Of a stretch of DNA of 64,000 nt, positions 40,796-53,200 are shown one piece after another. How positions within the stretch are numbered: the stretch's first letter is position 1; every line of letters begins with the position of its first letter. Both the position numbers and the translations under genes were made by a program. Under the pieces are notes generated by a model. That model did no database searches. It was not told where the DNA came from and was given only the letters and a program-made list of their open reading frames with translations. Origin of the DNA: Adineta ricciae. Lineage: Eukaryota; Rotifera; Eurotatoria; Adinetida; Adinetidae. The DNA is taken from positions 124,001-188,000 of the forward strand of contig CAJNOJ010000080.1 of assembly GCA_905250025.1 (NCBI GenBank). The letters are read 5' to 3'.

Positions 40796-43700
40796 CTAGA
40801 AACTATCATCTCTCAATATAGACAAACAAAATTCATTGGCGAAGTCGAATATGACCTTTGTATTACATGGAATATCCTTCTTCATTGACATGGATAAGGT
40901 TTCGAGTTTGGACATCTGATTATCAATCATGATCATTCGGATGCGATAGGTCGGGATGGATTTTATCCAATGAGACTTACTTAGATCAAATAGACGAATC
41001 GATGTACCATTATCGCCTTGAATGATGATAAAATCGATTGAATTGAAACTGGTTGATGGAAGATGAATATCGTAAAGAGCGAAATCATTTGTTGCAATTA
41101 AACTTGAAGTTTTATTCGTGGAGATATTCTCATGTTTCTCCTGTTCGTAGAGAATGACGAGAAAATCCGAGTTTTGCACATTGTTTTGTTGCGCAAGTCG
41201 GATGTTAAAATGGTAACTAAGGATAGGAATTATGGTAGTGGTCGATGAAAGATTCGTATTCGCTGTTGTTTCAAGTATTAGATTTGGATTCGATGAGAAC
41301 ATTACTGCTGAAAATGTCGAATTCTCGTATTGACCACGGATTGTCCAGAGTGAAGTCTTTGAATAGGAGAAACAATGTTTATTTTGAAAAGCGATGTCAC
41401 CCTTATTTACCGATTGATTGCTTTGGTAAGAAATATAATAAAAATCTCGAAAATTGAAATAGCCTTTGGAAATCTTGTAAAGACTCAGGCGAAATAATCG
41501 TTTCTGCTTTTGCTGTGGCAACGACCACGAAGTATAAACAATTCGAAAAGATTTCAAGTGAGACGTCAATGCATGAGCAAAACGTCTTGCTGATATCGTG
41601 TCTAACGAATAGCTTTTCGTACTATTGTCATCTAAAGGTTCAGATCAGTTTCAATCAACTATTCGAAAGAAGTTTTACTTTCGGGAAGAATCAATTCAGC
41701 TGGTGTTTTTCCATCGAAGTTTTCAATATCGAAAATAATTCCCGACGAGTCATTCAATGATATGATCCATTCAATAGAAATATACGACTCCGATGCCAAG
41801 GATGGTGTTAATACCAGACTATCGTCGTTGAAAGTCAAGTAATGACTTAACAACACTAGTTCAATGTTTCAATATGAAAATCATCGAAAGAAATGAAAGT
41901 CTTTCACTTACTTTTCTTGTATTTATCGATTTGAATGTTGTATTCTACTAACATCCAGATAAACTCCGGTTCGATTGATAATATGCATGATCCAGTATGG
42001 TGAGAGGCAAATGGCAATTGTTCGTTGTTACACACATATCGTGTTTGAGATGAATCTTTGATCTGAAAGCAGAATCGTCGATTGTCAATGGTTCGTAAAG
42101 ATTCAAAACGAATTTGAACGCATTCGTCATCCAATGCTTCGATATGCCAAATATAAGCCTATAGCAACAAAAATCAATGAGGGATTTCGGATGAACTGTT
42201 CGAATACTTGAGTTAGATTATGATAAATGCTATTTGTTGGCAGACTAATCAGACGATAAGGAAATAATCGATGATCGTCAAGAACTTGAACATAAGGTTT
42301 TGCCGTGACCGTTGACCCTGAAAGGAAAAAATCGCATACCTTTCTATTGAAAGTACAATTTCATGCGTTTTACATCGAATCGTTTCGGTATAGAATAACC
42401 GAAACGAAGAGACATCTAAAGAGAATTGACTGGAATAGAATCGAATCCATATTTGACTGTCATTTGCAATAAACCAAGTGCCGGGCAATGTATCTAAGAA
42501 GACTAATCATAGGCAACGACATAGATTTGTGTGGGGAAATGCTAACCTGATAGATGAAATAATCGATATTCATTTGGATTATGAAACAGACCAATTTCTA
42601 TATAGTTTTCTTGATTATCCCAATTCAAATAGTCAAATCGTAAGAGAATATTTTGTCCATCATCGACTTCGATCAATATCAAACAATCGAATGACGTTAA
42701 AGTTTGATGTTGAAATTCAATTGTACCATTGGCTGATGAATACTTCTTTCCACACGGCAAATCTTTCCATTCATCTACTTTCCCAGCAGTCGTATTCCAT
42801 TCTAAATCGAGATTGGCATCGAAATCGAGCATTAGCTATCAACATACTTCGATACGTCAGATTAAACCCACGATAGCGATAATCATCGTCGGCATGTTTA
42901 GTCCGAAGGATAATTTTCGTTTCATTCGCTGCTGAAAATCTATATGATCTCGGCGTGTCCAACGTATAGGTAACTCCACCTAGAATATTAATTGAGTTCA
43001 GTATAAAAGTGAAGGATAAAGAATACTGTTGATTTATTTATCAAATTACTGTCGTTATAGTTCGCATATAACTAGACCTTATCGAATCTCTAATTGGTAT
43101 GTTCGACCTTGGATGGAATCAGTGTGTAAGATGCATATTGCGATAGAAAATATCAATCAAAGAGAACAGAAGGTTTCATTAGATGCTTAGTGTATAATGA
43201 CGACAGGTTACCTACTCTAATTCGAAAGCAAAGAGCCTTTCATTACCCGTATTGACTTGCAGATAATCATGTTCATAGTCCAGATAAATATCGTTCAGTT
43301 CAATTTGAATTTCACTGAAAGAATTCATGTGAATGATCCACGTATGCTCAACATTAGTTCGGAGAAAGTTCGGATAGTTATTCGATTGTATAACTCCGTA
43401 ATTATCATTGATTTCTATTGTAATGTTTTCTAATTAATCAAAAGAAATATCGTTGCTTCAAAAGATCAAGGCAAGTGTCTTACCTTTCACAATAATTTCA
43501 TATTGGAGAGAGAATCCCGATGCGTTATTTGTCTTATCAGTTTGGAAAACGATGAGGATATTATCATTTGGAATGAACAAGTGTTTGTTGTCCATCTCAT
43601 CACCTGACCATTCGTATAAAATCATCGCGCGATTATTTAAATTTTGACCAAGATAAATCGTGAATGTATCGTAATGATATTCCGTTTGGAATGCTGCAAT

Positions 43701-44544
43701 GTTCAATCGAATGAATGCATGACGATGAAAGAAATTCCAGCGACATATCTAGAAAAAAAAGACACTCGAGGAATTTTTTTTTTATTGAAAAGTCTTGTCT
43801 TACCATATTATTTGAGTAGTTTTGAGGATAATTTGGACTTGAAAGATTTCCATAGGGAAATGAGTAGGACGATTTCGAATTTTGACGAATATCGGCATTG
43901 ATTAATAGCTTCGCAGATTTTCCGACTGAAGGCGAAGCTACAAAAGATTAAAATCGCGCGTGAGTAGATTTATCAAATATTCTCTCGGAAAGTCTTTTTT
44001 TCTGGAGATTTTCACTCATTTGTTAATTACTTTCGAAATAATAACATGTGAAGAAAAAACATCGTTAAGTCTTGAAAGATTTCTTTCTTTATACAAACAA
44101 AAATGAATGAATCTTACATTGATTGACTAGAAATGCATAATCAAGAGTAAAACCTGAGCCAGTCGTTGTATGGTCACTGACAAATTGCATCCAGATCGGA
44201 CGAAGTTGAATATCACCACGCAGCAAGATCAAACACGGATCAGGCAATTTCGAACCGGAGAAACGAAACAATTTCGAATTGTATCTCGAGACATCGAATA
44301 TTGTTTCGCCGATAAACAATTCATCATGGCCGAACTCCGTATCGAAATAATGAAAAGTGATCAACAGATACCGGAAACCACTCGAATTCACTGATCCGGA
44401 GAGGTTAAATACCCACAGACACTCAATATTGTTCTCATACGATGGAAATATAACTGTTCCAGTTGTGTTTGTTAATTGATAATCACACGAATAAGCAACC
44501 GATGAAAAAAATAGGATGAGGTAAAGCACGATATTAATGCACAT
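40796..44544 (-). CDS. Secreted multi-CUB-domain protein
   Basis: Begins with a clear signal peptide (MCINIVLYLILFFSSVAYSC, residues 1-20). Many exons follow, encoding about six CUB-like modules: aromatic and glycosylated beta-sandwich units with the usual landmarks (GTVIFPSYENNIECLWVF; FGHDELFIGE; LFRFSG; SGFTLDYAF; SSPNYPQNYSNNM; SGFSLQYEI). Several modules have only some of the four cysteines usual in CUB domains, so they are degenerate. The last 250 residues lack the CUB pattern. There is no protease, EGF or LDL-receptor module and no clear membrane segment, so a secreted or extracellular adhesion role is inferred. I did not place each exon boundary exactly; the ATG and the final stop are from the sequence. 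Confidence 0.75.
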
Positions 44545-47057
44545 CTCGACAAGCCGTCATGATTTCTTTTCTAATAGACACATTTATCCTTCAAACGAGA
44601 TTAGATCTGCAAATGACGTATGTTTTTAATGCAAGGTACATCATAGGTAAGAATGGAACTAATGAAGTGAGGAAAAAGATTTCTCTCGTTTGATAAGATT
44701 CAACATGGTAACTTGTGCCACATACTAAGACTAATAACAGCTAATTTTTGCGCAAAACAAGATCAGTATTCTCGAAAGACAGTAGGAGCACTTTATATGC
44801 ATAAACGATAATATTTAGCATAAGTGATGGAAATAGAAAAAGAAAAACATGAAGGTTATGTATATAAAGCCGTGAGGGATGAGCCGACTCTATATTATTG
44901 CGATAGATTCGACACAACAAAAGAAGAGAGGAGGGTATTTTCGCCACATCCGTCATAACAGAAGGAATTGGAAAGATCAAGACTAATACAATGACGATGA
45001 AGGTTATGAGAACGTAGTAAAAAACAAAAAAAAATGACTGTCATAAGTAAGTTTTCTTTCTCCCTCTCTCTCTGTCTCTCTCGTCTTCTTTCGTGTATAT
45101 ATATAAATATACATGTACGCATTCTTCTCGTAGAAAAAGGAAAAGAATCGATTCAGTTCGTCAATAAACAATTTCTTTAAATTTCAAGGTTTCATTCAAT
45201 CAATAAAACATCGTAATTTACGCATTCATTCATCGATGAAGAACAACAATTATACCTGTTTGTTGACAAGAATTCACCGATAGTCATTTGTAATGCGACT
45301 TGAATGAATAAAACCACCATTTATGCCATTCTTCGGCGTCGTTTTATTTGCTTGACAAATGAGATTAGACGAGCAGAAATACAGTTTATTGAACTGAAAG
45401 AAAAACTTCATACGCGAGAAATCGATTGGGAATAATTATGTGAAATTTATTTCGAAAATCAACATATCAATCGATTTGAATGATGCGTGAGTATCACGTT
45501 AAAGTCGCTATTGCTTTTCTCTCACTAAATCTCACATTTTGAATATCAATTGTAATCAGATGCTTTGATGAAATCTGAATCGACTGTCCTTGACATACGG
45601 TTTTACTTCGGCGAGTCCCTTAATCAATACTAATAATAAAAACTGTGTGATTCTTACACTTAAACCACCAACAGTAACAAAGGCACACGTACAAATGTGC
45701 CATTTCACTTGACAAAGTAATTGATAAACACCTAGATAGATAACGGATGAAATTCGATACGTATACTCAATTTTTCGAGCTTAGGCAGGGGAACCGTTGA
45801 TGATAAAATTACATGCAAATATTGAATATACATTTTCGATCAAACTACTTCCACTTGCACATCGAGTTACGTATCAACATCATTCAAATCAAGCCATTGT
45901 AGTGTCTTTCAAAGCATCCTGACAAAAGCGGAGAAAAAGGACGTTGTTAAGTGTAATATGTATTCTGAATAGAACATCTATTCCAATTAAAAGGCAGCTG
46001 TTGTTCCGAGAAAATCCCACAGCATATTTGATTGTTTACATTTTCTATTCAAACTCGACGCCGACATGGATCGATTTTTATCAAGAAAAATATGCTGTCA
46101 TGTATTCATCGAATGATCTGATAACGATTAGATATTTATGAAAAAAAAAGTAACTCAAGGACATTGATGATACGCGATTAATTAGGGAAGAAAAAGAAGA
46201 CACGTACATCACGAATCGCATCGTGGGTGTGTTGATCAGATTTGAATAGTTAGATGAGTAAATAAGGATAAATTATTCATTTGAATTCATTGAGCTTCTA
46301 AAGTTTCTCGTCTTGTTCACAATCCGATCTCAAGAGATTCCACATATGCAGTCATTCTTCATTGCTCGAAGTACTTGCATTCTCGTGTCTATCATTTCTT
46401 CTTTAATTAACTCCGACATTCACGTTCCATAGCGACTATTTGATCACATAGCCGGCGCACTTTCGCCTATTTTCTCGACATAACATCAGCCGTTAAAATA
46501 CTTCTGATCATTTATTTATTCTCTCTCACTAAGAATGTGTCAACAACACCCGAACATTAACATATTTCTTGTGCGAGAAAATCTCGACTTGTATTATCGT
46601 TGCTAAGAAAGATAAATGTCAGACGTGATTAGAATTCAGCCAGTTAACCGAACGAATTCACTTTTTTCGATTCGAAACACATGGCAAAGCAAAACAAAGA
46701 GAAAAGATTCATAATTAAAATGCAAACAATCTTTTGGAATATATATGTGTATTATTATTTTGCCGAGAAAAAAAGAAGAAAAAGAAAAACATTACCATAA
46801 CATCAAACTTTCTGTATGATTTGTATTTTGACGTGGAGGTAAGTGCAGAGGAATTAACTGACAAGTGAAGTAAAGCAAAGGAGAGAAAGAGTGAACGAGA
46901 GCCTCAAGCATTCATTAGTAACTTGAAAAGAAAAACGTGCAATCTTTCAGATTGTATCGTTTGAAATCAGCAAAAGAAACAAAGTGGTTGTGTGAAACAT
47001 CGGTCGACTCCTATTCGATATCTTTTTGGCTGAATAAACTGAATTGACTTCGAGGAA
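44545..47057. other. Intergenic region upstream of CUB and CCDC17 genes
   Basis: A 2.5-kb AT-rich gap between two divergent genes. It includes a CT microsatellite at 45061-45085 and scattered AT runs. No open frame with a recognisable feature is seen. Promoters of both flanking genes should lie at its ends. Confidence 0.5.
45061..45085. repeat. (CT)n microsatellite
   Basis: Alternating CT units with one TG interruption. Confidence 0.8.
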
Positions 47058-49438
47058 ATGCCGAGTTATCAACCGATTAAATGCGCCCAATGTGGAATGA
47101 CGTTTCCCAACGATGATGCTTTGATGAAACACAAAAGTAAATTTTGCGTTGGAGTCAAAGATTCGGGCATCAACAGGAAATACAATCCGTCGGATGATGA
47201 ACGTACTGATCGTTATCCAAGAGAGAATTATGTCTTCAATCGACCGTCATCGAAACGAGGTACGAAACATCAATCGTCAGTCGCTAAGGTAAAACGAAAT
47301 TTGCGTGTGATGTCGAATGATATGAGTCAATTTAGAAACGAAATGAAGTGTATGATTGGAAGAACAAACGATCGATGCTTCAGAATTTGAAAGATATGGA
47401 AGATCAGGCGTATTATAACTCGCAAAAAGCACGAAAGCCTGTAGCACGTCGAAAGACGACGAATAATCATGACCATATATTGAACGAAGTAAAATAATTC
47501 GATTGAGTGTAATTCATCTAATCGATTGTTCTTAGTATGAACGATTAGAAGCACAAGAACGCGACATTTTGAGACAGATATCGAATTTAGAAGATCCAGC
47601 GGATTCCTATGTAAGTTCTGATTGCTTATCCAATTGAATTTTCATTGGGTTTTTTTTTGTCCTTACCAGACAAACGGTTTAACAGGTCATGAGCGAAATC
47701 AACTAGAAGCGTTAAAACGAGAAAATGCTCGTCTCGAACAGGAGCGTCGGCGTAATTTTCAATCTACTTTCGATCCTCTCTCCAAGTAAATCAGTTTTGC
47801 TTTTAGTTATTCAAGTCAAACTTAAAAAACTAATCATAAAAAATGATCAACTAACCACTGTGCCAGATTACGAACCACATAGAATTTTACGCGAACTCCA
47901 AGATCAACGAGATCAGAGTATGAGAAATTTATACACGCTTACTGATCCACTTAACAAGTATTCGACTTGCAATGAAAATATCTTATTTTCAATGTTTTTC
48001 CTCTAGTCGACGAGCATATTCGACTGAAATACCATCGTTACCATATCTTCCACCGCAACGGCGAACGTCGGGAGACGATATTAGGTACGAATCGTGGCAA
48101 AATTTGTTTTCATTTCAATTGAACTGCCATTATAGAACTATGCGTAATTCGTATCTACAGTCTGGTGGCCACAATGCAGCTGTACTTGTTGGCTATTCAG
48201 ATATAGAGCGTAAATTGAGTCGATATGATCATTATCCAATCATGAGAGATAATCCTGAACCTTTAATTCGTCAGAAATGTATGAAATGAAAAAGTCGATG
48301 TCTGAGTTATCTTCAAGTGTTGTTATCTTTAGTTCAACCGGTTCCGCCATTTCCCGGAGTTGATTTGACATCCAGTAAAGTAACGAATGTTAAGAATGAA
48401 AATCAACGACTTCGAAATGAGCTCGATGACATACGTCGTCGTTTTCAAGGATTAGATTCGCGTAATTCATTTTTCCTGAAAACTCTCACCAAATCTCAAT
48501 GTTTTATTCTTTCTCGATTCTAGGAACGAAAAGATTAGAATTAGGCGTAGGGTCAAATCGTCTGTCTGATCCTATCGTCACAAATGATGATCACAATTAC
48601 ACCAAGCCGAGAGTAAATGGCAATCCACCAATGAACTCCTTAATCCATTCATCCACTCGGCAGAACGATCATTATCAACGTGCAAATCGTTTATCATCGC
48701 CAACATACAACCGCTACTCTCCAACTCAAAGTTTTGCACCGTATGACCCTACGGATGGTTTCGTTATCTTCTTTGACTACATTTCTAATTTATCCACGGC
48801 TATTGATCGTGTTCGATTGATTACTTGTCTTCACCATGAACAGACAGGTCTCGGTGAACCTTCACAATTAGATCCATGTAGATGTGAATTATTAGCTGAT
48901 GAATTAAGTAACGATACAATGCGAACAGCTTATGTAGCCACGAAACAACCTGTACCAAGGTCTATTCATTCAACTAATTCGAATATTTCCAATAGAAAAC
49001 TTGTACATGTTTTAGATGTCCACCGCAACAAGCTTTGAAAATTGTGGTGGAAGTCCAAGCCACCTCAAAACAAGCACCGCACGATCCATTCCTAACTGCT
49101 GCTTGGGCCAAAATGCCTATATTTGATTACAAAAACTCTTTGCTAACTGGCCGATGGAGAATATCATTAAAATCCTTACCCATCCAACACGACGAAAGAG
49201 TCTCAGTCATCAGTTCACTTCCAAACGTGAGTTAAGTACTATCACCGAAAGAAACACTGATTTTCTCCTACAGTTTGGACATGCCGAGTTGCATTATCGA
49301 CTAGTCAATCTTCGAGATGCTGTCAATCAATCCAATACCACTTTAGTGCCTCAATCACGAGATCTTTATAAACTTCCTCCATACGTAAGTGAATTCCGTC
49401 ACAATCATCAATTTCAGTTTTCATTTTTTTAGGATTAA
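47058..49438 (+). CDS. CCDC17: Coiled-coil domain-containing protein 17
   Basis: Metazoan protein of uncertain function, found in ciliated lineages. The N-terminus carries the C2H2-like finger typical of the family (CAQCGMTFPNDDALMKHKSKFC), matching vertebrate CCDC17 in position. Coiled-coil segments follow (YERLEAQERDILRQIS, LEALKRENARLEQER, VKNENQRLRNELDDIRRRF). The C-terminal domain matches the family with PYDPTDGFVIFFDYI, VATKQPVPR and a C2-like beta sandwich to the end. Introns are about 50-60 bases, for example GTAAAACG..TTTAG at 47289. The last intron splices at 49433 to give a two-codon final exon ending at 49438. AATAAA at 49943-49948. Confidence 0.88.
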
Positions 49439-50275
49439 TTTTTGACTTCATGACAATGTCATTCGCCATTTTCCTTGTCTTACTTTTCTCATGACGTTGT
49501 TTATACATATGCATAAAGAAAAGAAGTTCGATTTGTGTTGTTCATAAACTATTATTATAATTAGGTATGTGTATTTTGTCATGAATGATAATAATGCAAA
49601 TGAACATACATAGCAAAGCAAAGACGTAGAGAAAAGAAGAGGAGAACAATGAGTGTGAGAAAAAGAGAGAGGCAGCAAATGAGAAATAGCATGAACGATT
49701 GAAGAAATACAACGACAGGCAGAAGAAAGAATCATGACATAAAAGAAAAACGAGAAATCAATTAATATAGGAAGAAAATGAGAAAAGAAAAGAATTGATC
49801 TCGTTTTTTTCTTTTGGTAAGAAGATAAGAAAATGACTTTAATTTTGATATACGATCAAACGTGTTTCACACGTATTTCTGTCGTCATGTAGAAGATTTC
49901 TCCAATCAATTATGCTCCTATATTATAAATAGCATACAGAGAAATAAAAACTGAATTTATAATCAAACACACAAATAAAACCGCAAATCGGTTGATGACA
50001 AAGCGAAAGAAAACGAAATGAATATTGTCAGTACATGATACAAGACTACCCCTTCAATGATGATGTTCACCTGAAATAAACAAAAACAAAGACATGAATA
50101 TACCGATCGAGATTTTTCGTTTTGGATTAGTAGTATCTAGTGGTAAAACACAGCAAGCAAGCGTAAAAATCATGCATTAGTGAGAAGTTGAAACGCGTAG
50201 AGAGACGATGACGAGGAAGAGAGACAGAGAGAGAAGAACGGTTGAAAGTGAGAGATGTTTACCACATAAGAAAAT
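49439..50275. other. Intergenic, convergent 3' ends
   Basis: CCDC17 and the giant-protein gene converge. It has purine-rich stretches and AATAAA at 49943-49948, which fits CCDC17. No gene is supported. Confidence 0.5.
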
Positions 50276-53200
50276 TTAATGCTGTTGACTAGTTGATGGA
50301 TCTGCACAATAGCAATCGTCGGAATGATGAGAAGAAGACGATGAATGCGAAGACATAGATGTGAGAGGCGAAGAAGTGACTCCTTCTTTAGGTAATGTTG
50401 ATCGAGGAGATTGATGATGACCTCCTAACGAACCGGGATGCGAGTGAGTTTTTTTCTTCGGTTGGCTAGTCGACAATTCTGTTTGACTAACGGATGGAGA
50501 CGATGAAACTGATGCGGATGATTGATGTCGAGAACGGACCGGATTGGCATTGACAAACGGAGGTAGAAATGGTAAATCCGTTGCCGATTGCGTCTGCGGT
50601 TGTTGTCGAAAACTAGCGAGGTCAGTTTCAGCTTGTAAGATCCGCTGTTGAGGATAGGATGAAATCGAATGTTGTTGAGAATATATCACAGAACGAGACG
50701 TTGAAGAAAACGAGGAAGAAGAAGATGAACTGGATGAAGGAGTTTTAATACGTCTTGTTGCTTGATCATGTGTAGGTGCGGATAAACGGCGTTTATCTTG
50801 ACTAGATGAGGTTGTTTGATGCTGACGAATATCTTCATCAGATGAAAATAGATTCCGTTCTTGGCTTTGTAGGTCTTCATGTGTGATTTCAACGAAGTCA
50901 TCATCAATCGAATGACGTTGTGATTTTTCGATAACAGTTGTTGCATCGGATTGCGACGAAATAGAATTAGTTAAATCACCTGCCATGTCGAGAATGTCAT
51001 TGAGAACATTTTGTACATCGTTATCAACAGATGAAAAATGCTTTTCGATAAACGATTCGACTTTGTTGTTGTTGTTCGCGTTTTCATTTGTTTCATGTTG
51101 TTGAATGAACGAATCAACCGATGAACGTATTTCGCGTGCTGCATCGATAACATTTGTTGATGAAGTATTCTTTAACAATTCCATTTCAATACGTTCGAAT
51201 TCCATTAATGAATCATCGGTGTTTGGTGTATTTGATGAATTATGTTCAGTTGAATACGGACGAAGAATATCACTTGTTGTTAAACTTAATGTACTAAGAG
51301 CAGGTTTGATCTCGTCTTGTCGTAGCTCAGGACTTTCATAAACGGTTTCCAGTGTTGTACCCGAGCGTAGATCGAACCCGGTATCAAGTGGGGGATATTC
51401 GCATTGATGTTGAAGAATATCAATTAAGTCTGGACTTTCGTGTTTATCAGATGAACTTGATGAAGAATTGGATGGTGTATCGGTTTTAATTTCCTTCGAG
51501 TTTGTCGATGGTGAACTATTCTTCACTAAAACGAATTCATCAGATACATCTCCGATGTCTCGTTCGCCAAAATCTAATGCAGAATCGTCTAACGAACGTG
51601 GTGTGTAACGATTTATCGGTGAGATATTTTCAATCAAATCTGTTTTAGTTGTTAACATCTCGATTGGACTACTCGATGGTTGAGGCTGTTCTTGTTTTGT
51701 ATAGAAGCTAAACGCTGACGTTGGCTTTTCGATAACTGTTGGTTTCTGTTCAAGTTGTTCAGCTTTCAATTGATCGAAAAATAACGTTGAAGATGGTGTA
51801 TATTGCTCAGGTACACGAATAATGATACAACTGTCTGAACTGAAACGTTGCAATGTACCATAGTCAAGCTCATCCGGACAAGCTTGCAGCTGTTGTTCAC
51901 TATGTGCGTGAATGAGCTTTGTTGTTGTAGTGGTGGTTGTTGCGGCTGCTGGTTCACTTGTTGGCAGCGATTGATTCAGACTTTGATCAGTGAATGGCGA
52001 GATTATGTCGGATTTATTGGTGTCATCGTCGCCAGCGAGAGTTTTTTCGATTAGGCGATCTAATGAACGTTCGAATTTGAGCTTGATTTGATCAATTAAT
52101 GTTTCTTTTTCTTGATAAATATCATCTAATTGTATATGAATAGTCGATTTAATGGAATCAAGTAACGAGGAATCGCGGTCGCTTTCACTCCCAGCATCAT
52201 AATCCGAATGAGACAAAGTTTTTGTTGCTGTTTGTATCGTTGGTGATCCTAGCGGTGGAGTTGATGCTAGTGGATAAGTTTGGTTTTCACCTAATTCTAA
52301 ATCTGTTTTCAATGTTGCAAGATTAGTACGAAGAATTTCCTCTTGAATGCTTTTGATTAACTGTTTTTCATTCGAATCACCATTTAGTGAATCTACACTT
52401 TCTTCTCGTTGAAAGTTTCCGCCGGTAAATCCACTGCTACCTGGTGGTAATCGCGGTGAACGTGGTGAAATATCATTGCTATCTAATTTGAATGAGACGC
52501 TTTTCGACGAAATATTTTCGGAGGGATTTCCAGTTGCATCATTCAAAAGTGAAAATCGTTGTTCATTCGAACGTTTTCGTCGTTGTGTGGTTTCTTGATT
52601 TCCACCGCTACTCTCTTCACCCTCACCCGAATATTTCTCTTCTCGAAGTTTTTCATTGGTTGCTGTACTCGAGAATTGTGATTGAATTTCATTCGATTGT
52701 TTTTCATCGGAACTCGAATCATCATAGCCAGGATTGATTGTTCCGCTTTCATCAGCATAATCATTATCATCAGACGTTAAGAAGTTTGGTGTTTCATCAT
52801 CGGCGGTTAAATATTGACTAGAATTCGATTGGGTCGGTGGTTGAAGACGTACTTTGTCATCATCAACTGTCGAATTGGTGCTGCGAACATCGACATATTC
52901 GCCACCGCTGGATGGTGATATTGCACTAAAGTATGTTCCCGTATCAGATTGAGAACCATGACGAACAATGACTGGTGGTGGTGGTGGTGATAGGGGTGAT
53001 GATGCTTTTGGAGATCGCTCAAGATTAAGAATGTCAGCATCTGTATATGAGTGATGGAGATTCTTTGTTGGCGTTGTTGTGGTCGATGATCGGGCTGAAT
53101 GATCTTCATCAGCAGATTGATCACGAGTATTCGAAGATTCATCAGCACTGTAGTGATCGTTAAAACCAAACGAACTTGTGTCGGTTGGTATTTGATTTTG

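Noticed and set aside
44545-47057. CRISPR array, tRNA or rRNA genes, transposon ends
   Set aside because: I looked through this and the other gaps and saw no regular spacer-repeat structure, cloverleaf or transposase-like frame; a tRNA scan would be decisive.
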